A model generated the notes under the pieces. It saw nothing but the letters and a program-made list of their open reading frames with translations, was not told the DNA's origin and ran no database searches. DNA of 64,000 nt from Pseudomonas sp. S37 (GTDB taxonomy: Bacteria > Pseudomonadota > Gammaproteobacteria > Pseudomonadales > Pseudomonadaceae): contig NZ_JACVZC010000011.1 of the NCBI RefSeq assembly GCF_016658545.1, positions 20,630-84,629 on the forward strand. Reading direction: 5' to 3'. This document shows positions 61,408-64,000 of the stretch, piece by piece. The translations under genes were made by a program, and so were the position numbers. Each line of letters starts with the position of its first letter. The first letter of the stretch is position 1.

Positions 61408-62357
61408 AGGTTTTCAACAAGGCGCAGATCATTGCCAGCTTCAACCCGGAACTGGCGATCAACCGGCTTGAGCAAGGCTTCATTGCCTATTCTGAAGGCA
61501 AGGTACAGGTGCCACCGGTACAGGGCTTTGCGTTTGCACAGGCCAACGGCGACTGCTGCGTGAAGTCGGCGTACATCGAAGGCAGCCCCACCTTCACCGT
61601 CAAGCTGTCGACCGGCTTTTATGACAACCCGTCCAAGGGCCTGCCAAGCAACGACGGCCTGATGCTGGTGCTGTCAGCGCTCACCGGGCAACCCCTGGCG
61701 CTGTTGCAGGACCAGGGCTGGCTGACCGGCATGCGCACCGCCCTTGCCGGGCGAATTGCAGCAAGGCTGCTGGCACCGGCACGGGTCAAGGCGATCGGCA
61801 TCCTCGGCACCGGCATGCAGGCACAGATGCAGCTGGAACAGTTGCGCGCCGTTACCGATTGCCGTCAGCTGTTCGTTTGGGGCCGCAATGCCAGCGGGCT
61901 TGCCACCTATGCGGCCTTTGCCCGCAACCTGGGCTATCACGTTCACAGCACGCAGGATGCAGCAGAACTTGCCGCGGCAGCCAACCTGATTGTCTGCACC
62001 ACCCCTTCCCGCCAGCCTTTGCTACGCAGCGACTGGATCCAGCCCGGCACGCACATTACTGCCGTCGGTGCCGACGCGCCGGGCAAGCAGGAGCTGGACC
62101 CGGCGCTGGTAGCCAGCGCCGACCGTATCATCGTCGACTCGATCGCCCAGTGCAGCCAGTACGGCGAAGTAGCTTGCGCGCTCAGCAGCGGCCAGATCAA
62201 CACTGACCAGTTGATCGAACTGGGCGCACTGCTGGCTGGTCGCGCCAAGGGGCGTGAGCACGACGGCCAGATCACCCTGGCCGACCTGACCGGTGTGGCC
62301 GTGCAGGATGCGCAAATCGCAAGCTGCGCCCTGGCGGCCCTGAACGCCTGCGACTAG
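61404..62357 (+). CDS. Ornithine cyclodeaminase/mu-crystallin family enzyme
   Basis: 317 residues, OCD/mu-crystallin family: substrate-site KSAYIEGSPTFTVKLSTGF, AARLLAP and the Rossmann motif IGILGTGMQAQMQLEQL, followed by VGADAPGKQELDP. Members are NAD-dependent deaminases or imine reductases. ATG 61404 overlaps the preceding stop. The 3' end is 7 bp from the convergent amidohydrolase. The product is likely a keto acid or imine from the dehydratase substrate; exact chemistry unknown. Confidence 0.8.
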   Translation: MKVFNKAQIIASFNPELAINRLEQGFIAYSEGKVQVPPVQGFAFAQANGDCCVKSAYIEGSPTFTVKLSTGFYDNPSKGLPSNDGLMLVLSALTGQPLALLQDQGWLTGMRTALAGRIAARLLAPARVKAIGILGTGMQAQMQLEQLRAVTDCRQLFVWGRNASGLATYAAFARNLGYHVHSTQDAAELAAAANLIVCTTPSRQPLLRSDWIQPGTHITAVGADAPGKQELDPALVASADRIIVDSIAQCSQYGEVACALSSGQINTDQLIELGALLAGRAKGREHDGQITLADLTGVAVQDAQIASCALAALNACD

Positions 62358-62364
62358 AACAGCC

Positions 62365-63603
62365 TCAACGCATACGCTGCACCTGCGCTGGCGTGCGCTG
62401 CATCAGCACCTTGCCGTTGCGTACCGACACCAGCGCATGCCCCTGGCTGCGCACCATCTCGTAGTCGTCCGGCGCCGACAGCAGCAACAGGTTTGCCGGG
62501 CGCCCCACCTCGATGCCGTAGCGTTCACCCAGGTTCAGGGTGCGGGCGCTGTTGTCGGTGATCAGGTCCAGGCAACGCTGCAGGTCTTCGTAGCCGAGCA
62601 TGTGGCAGATGTGCAAGCCGGCTTCGAGAATGCGCAGGATGTTGCCATTGCCCAAGGGGTACCAGGGGTCGACGATGGAGTCCTGGCCAAAGCATACGTT
62701 CATTCCGGCGCGGTCGATCTCGGCCACGCGGGTAACGCCGCGGCGTTTCGGGTAGTTGTCGAAGCGCCCCTGCAGGTGAATGCTCTCGGTCGGGCACGAC
62801 ACGAAGTTGATCCCCGACAGCTTCAGCAGGCGAAACAGTTTGTAGCAGTACGCGTTGTCGTATGAGCCCATGGCCACGGTATGGCTGGCCGTCACCCGCG
62901 CGCCCATGCCGCGTACCCGCGCCTCTTCGGCCAGCACTTCGAGGAAGCGCGATTGTGGGTCGTCGGTTTCGTCGCAGTGTACATCCACCAGGCAGCCTGT
63001 GCGTTCGGCCAGGTCCATCAGGAACTTTACCGACGACACGCCTTGGTCACGGGTGTTCTCGAAATGCGGGATGCCGCCAACCACATCGGCACCAATGGCC
63101 ACCGCTTCGGTCATCAATGCCCGGCCGTTGGCATACGATTCGATGCCCTCCTGCGGGAAGGCGACGATCTGCAGATCGACCAGCTCGCGTACTTCTTCGC
63201 GCACTTCGACCATGGCCTTGAGCGCGGTGAGTTTCGGGTCGGTGACATCGACGTGGGTACGGACATGCTGGATCCCGTGGTCCACCAGCATGTCGATGGT
63301 CTTCTTCGCACGGGTCTTGATGTCGTCGTGGGTGGTCATTTCCTTGCGCTCGGCCCAGCATTCGATGCCTTCGAACAGGGTGCCACTCATGTTCCACCTT
63401 GGTTCGCCGGCGGTCAGCGTGGCATCGAGGTGGATATGCGGCTCGACGAAAGGTGCCACTACCAGGTTTTGCGCGGCGTCCAGATCATTGCCAGCAACAG
63501 CCGCCAGCTCGGCCTGGGGCACGATGGCGGCAATGCGTTCGCCGCTCAGTTCGATGCGGAACAGGCCGGGCTTGCCGCGCAGGCGTGCGTTGATGATGTG
63601 CAT
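62365..63603 (-). CDS. Cytosine deaminase-like (CodA family) amidohydrolase
   Basis: 412 residues, amidohydrolase superfamily close to cytosine deaminase: metal HIHLD, VDVHCDETDD, ASHTVAMGSYDN and GQDSIVDPWYPLG, the complete metal/substrate set of CodA. Could deaminate cytosine or another cyclic amidine such as isocytosine or creatinine-like rings. ATG 63603 has AAGGAG upstream; an in-frame ATG at 63621 is less likely. It is convergent with the OCD-like gene. Confidence 0.8.
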   Translation of the reverse strand: MHIINARLRGKPGLFRIELSGERIAAIVPQAELAAVAGNDLDAAQNLVVAPFVEPHIHLDATLTAGEPRWNMSGTLFEGIECWAERKEMTTHDDIKTRAKKTIDMLVDHGIQHVRTHVDVTDPKLTALKAMVEVREEVRELVDLQIVAFPQEGIESYANGRALMTEAVAIGADVVGGIPHFENTRDQGVSSVKFLMDLAERTGCLVDVHCDETDDPQSRFLEVLAEEARVRGMGARVTASHTVAMGSYDNAYCYKLFRLLKLSGINFVSCPTESIHLQGRFDNYPKRRGVTRVAEIDRAGMNVCFGQDSIVDPWYPLGNGNILRILEAGLHICHMLGYEDLQRCLDLITDNSARTLNLGERYGIEVGRPANLLLLSAPDDYEMVRSQGHALVSVRNGKVLMQRTPAQVQRMR

Positions 63604-63712
63604 AGTGTCGCTCCTTGCCATGGACTTCGCTCATACGCAATTGTAGGAGTGAGCCCATATTCTGCGGCACGTGCTTCGTGGGCAAGCTTGCTTGCACAAA
63701 TCGGCTGCGACG

Positions 63713-64000
63713 GGGGGAATTGGCTGGCAGGTCCGGCCTATTCGCGGGTGAACCCGCTCCTACAACGGGCGGTGCCGAGCCACCGATGTGTGTTTACACC
63801 GCAGGCCAATGTAGGAGCGGGTTTATCGAGGCGTCGAACCGCCGCGAATACGGTGGTGGCGGCAACGGTGAATGGCCGGGGGAAACTGGCCGGCAGGTCT
63901 GGCCTATTCGCGGGTGAACCCGCTCCTACAACGAGCGGTGCCGAGCTGCCGATGTATGTGTACACCACAGACCAATGTAGGAGCGGGTTTACCCGCGAAT
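63713..64000. repeat. REP-rich segment with a 166-bp-period direct repeat
   Basis: Copy 1 (63713-63826) and copy 2 (63879-63992) each hold TGGC[TC]GGCAGGTC, a forward REP (CCTATTCGCGGGTGAACCCGCTCC), CAACG[AG]GCGGTGCCGAGC and an opposite REP (TGTAGGAGCGGGTTTA). They are about 90 percent identical and offset by 166 bp. No gene lies between 63604 and the window end, which cuts the array. Confidence 0.8.

Noticed and set aside
60406..62357. Ectoine utilisation (EutBC) assignment
   Set aside because: Only the two-gene similarity is present; no doeA/doeB-type hydrolase, transporter or EnuR regulator in the window, so no symbol given.

Overview
The window reads as chromosomal DNA of a Pseudomonas putida-group bacterium. 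The GC content is high, the phenylacetate (paa) cluster is complete, and the gaps hold the roughly 35-bp REP elements typical of that group (GTAGGAGCGGG..CCCGCGAA and a second TTGCGTCGCGATCGGGCTGC type). Other Pseudomonas-type neighbours are ybhPON, ligD/ku and DUF4142. I see no prophage, integrase, transposase, CRISPR array, rRNA or tRNA. All gene calls come from reading translated sequence and motifs; no database search was run.

Layout. 1-2.4 kb: end of an unrecognised gene, then an exported one-heme cytochrome-like protein. 2.5-4.0 kb: a FetAB-like (YbbL/YbbM) ABC exporter. 4.0-5.7 kb: a HipB/HipA toxin-antitoxin pair with TTAAC operators. 5.7-23.2 kb: phenylacetate catabolism. paaXY (repressor and thioesterase-like protein) run leftward; paaFGHIJK, paaABCDE and DUF485-paaL-porin-paaZ run rightward. 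Imported phenylacetate is CoA-activated by PaaK, epoxidised by PaaABCDE, isomerised by PaaG, opened and oxidised by PaaZ, and beta-oxidised by PaaJ, PaaF, PaaH and PaaJ to succinyl-CoA and acetyl-CoA. A 10-mer, TGTATCGCTT, recurs in both main paa regulatory regions and is a PaaX operator candidate.

23.2-31.3 kb: REP cluster, small lipoprotein, divergent hybrid histidine kinase and LuxR-type response regulator, a small hypothetical protein, a KGG stress protein, and a 1260-residue CheB-CheR-PAS-kinase-receiver protein. 31.3-37.6 kb: ClpP-like protease, low-affinity iron permease family protein, DUF72-ybhP-clsB-ybhN operon, small exported protein, and a metallothionein coupled to an acidic protein. 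37.7-44.3 kb: ligD, a four-gene acyl-CoA dehydrogenase-like / PIG-L deacetylase / NodS-like methyltransferase / glycosyltransferase operon, and convergent ku. 44.4-49.1 kb: a short tandem repeat array between REPs, then a leftward operon (lipoprotein, heme-oxygenase-like diiron protein, NPPY methyltransferase, YbdK-type carboxylate-amine ligase, MTA/SAH nucleosidase) and a second KGG gene. The last two operons are the best candidates for undescribed biosynthetic systems.

49.2-64 kb: an ATP/ADP-translocase-like transporter with a Tat-exported aldo/keto reductase, DyP peroxidase, BASS transporter, CrtZ-like hydroxylase, MgtC with a long leader, GNAT enzyme, CACHE-GGDEF cyclase, DUF4142 protein, a KfrA-like coiled-coil DNA-binding protein with palindromic operators, and a catabolic cluster (YheO-type regulator, PLP dehydratase, ornithine cyclodeaminase-like enzyme, convergent cytosine deaminase-like amidohydrolase). 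The window ends in REP-rich DNA carrying a 166-bp-period direct repeat.
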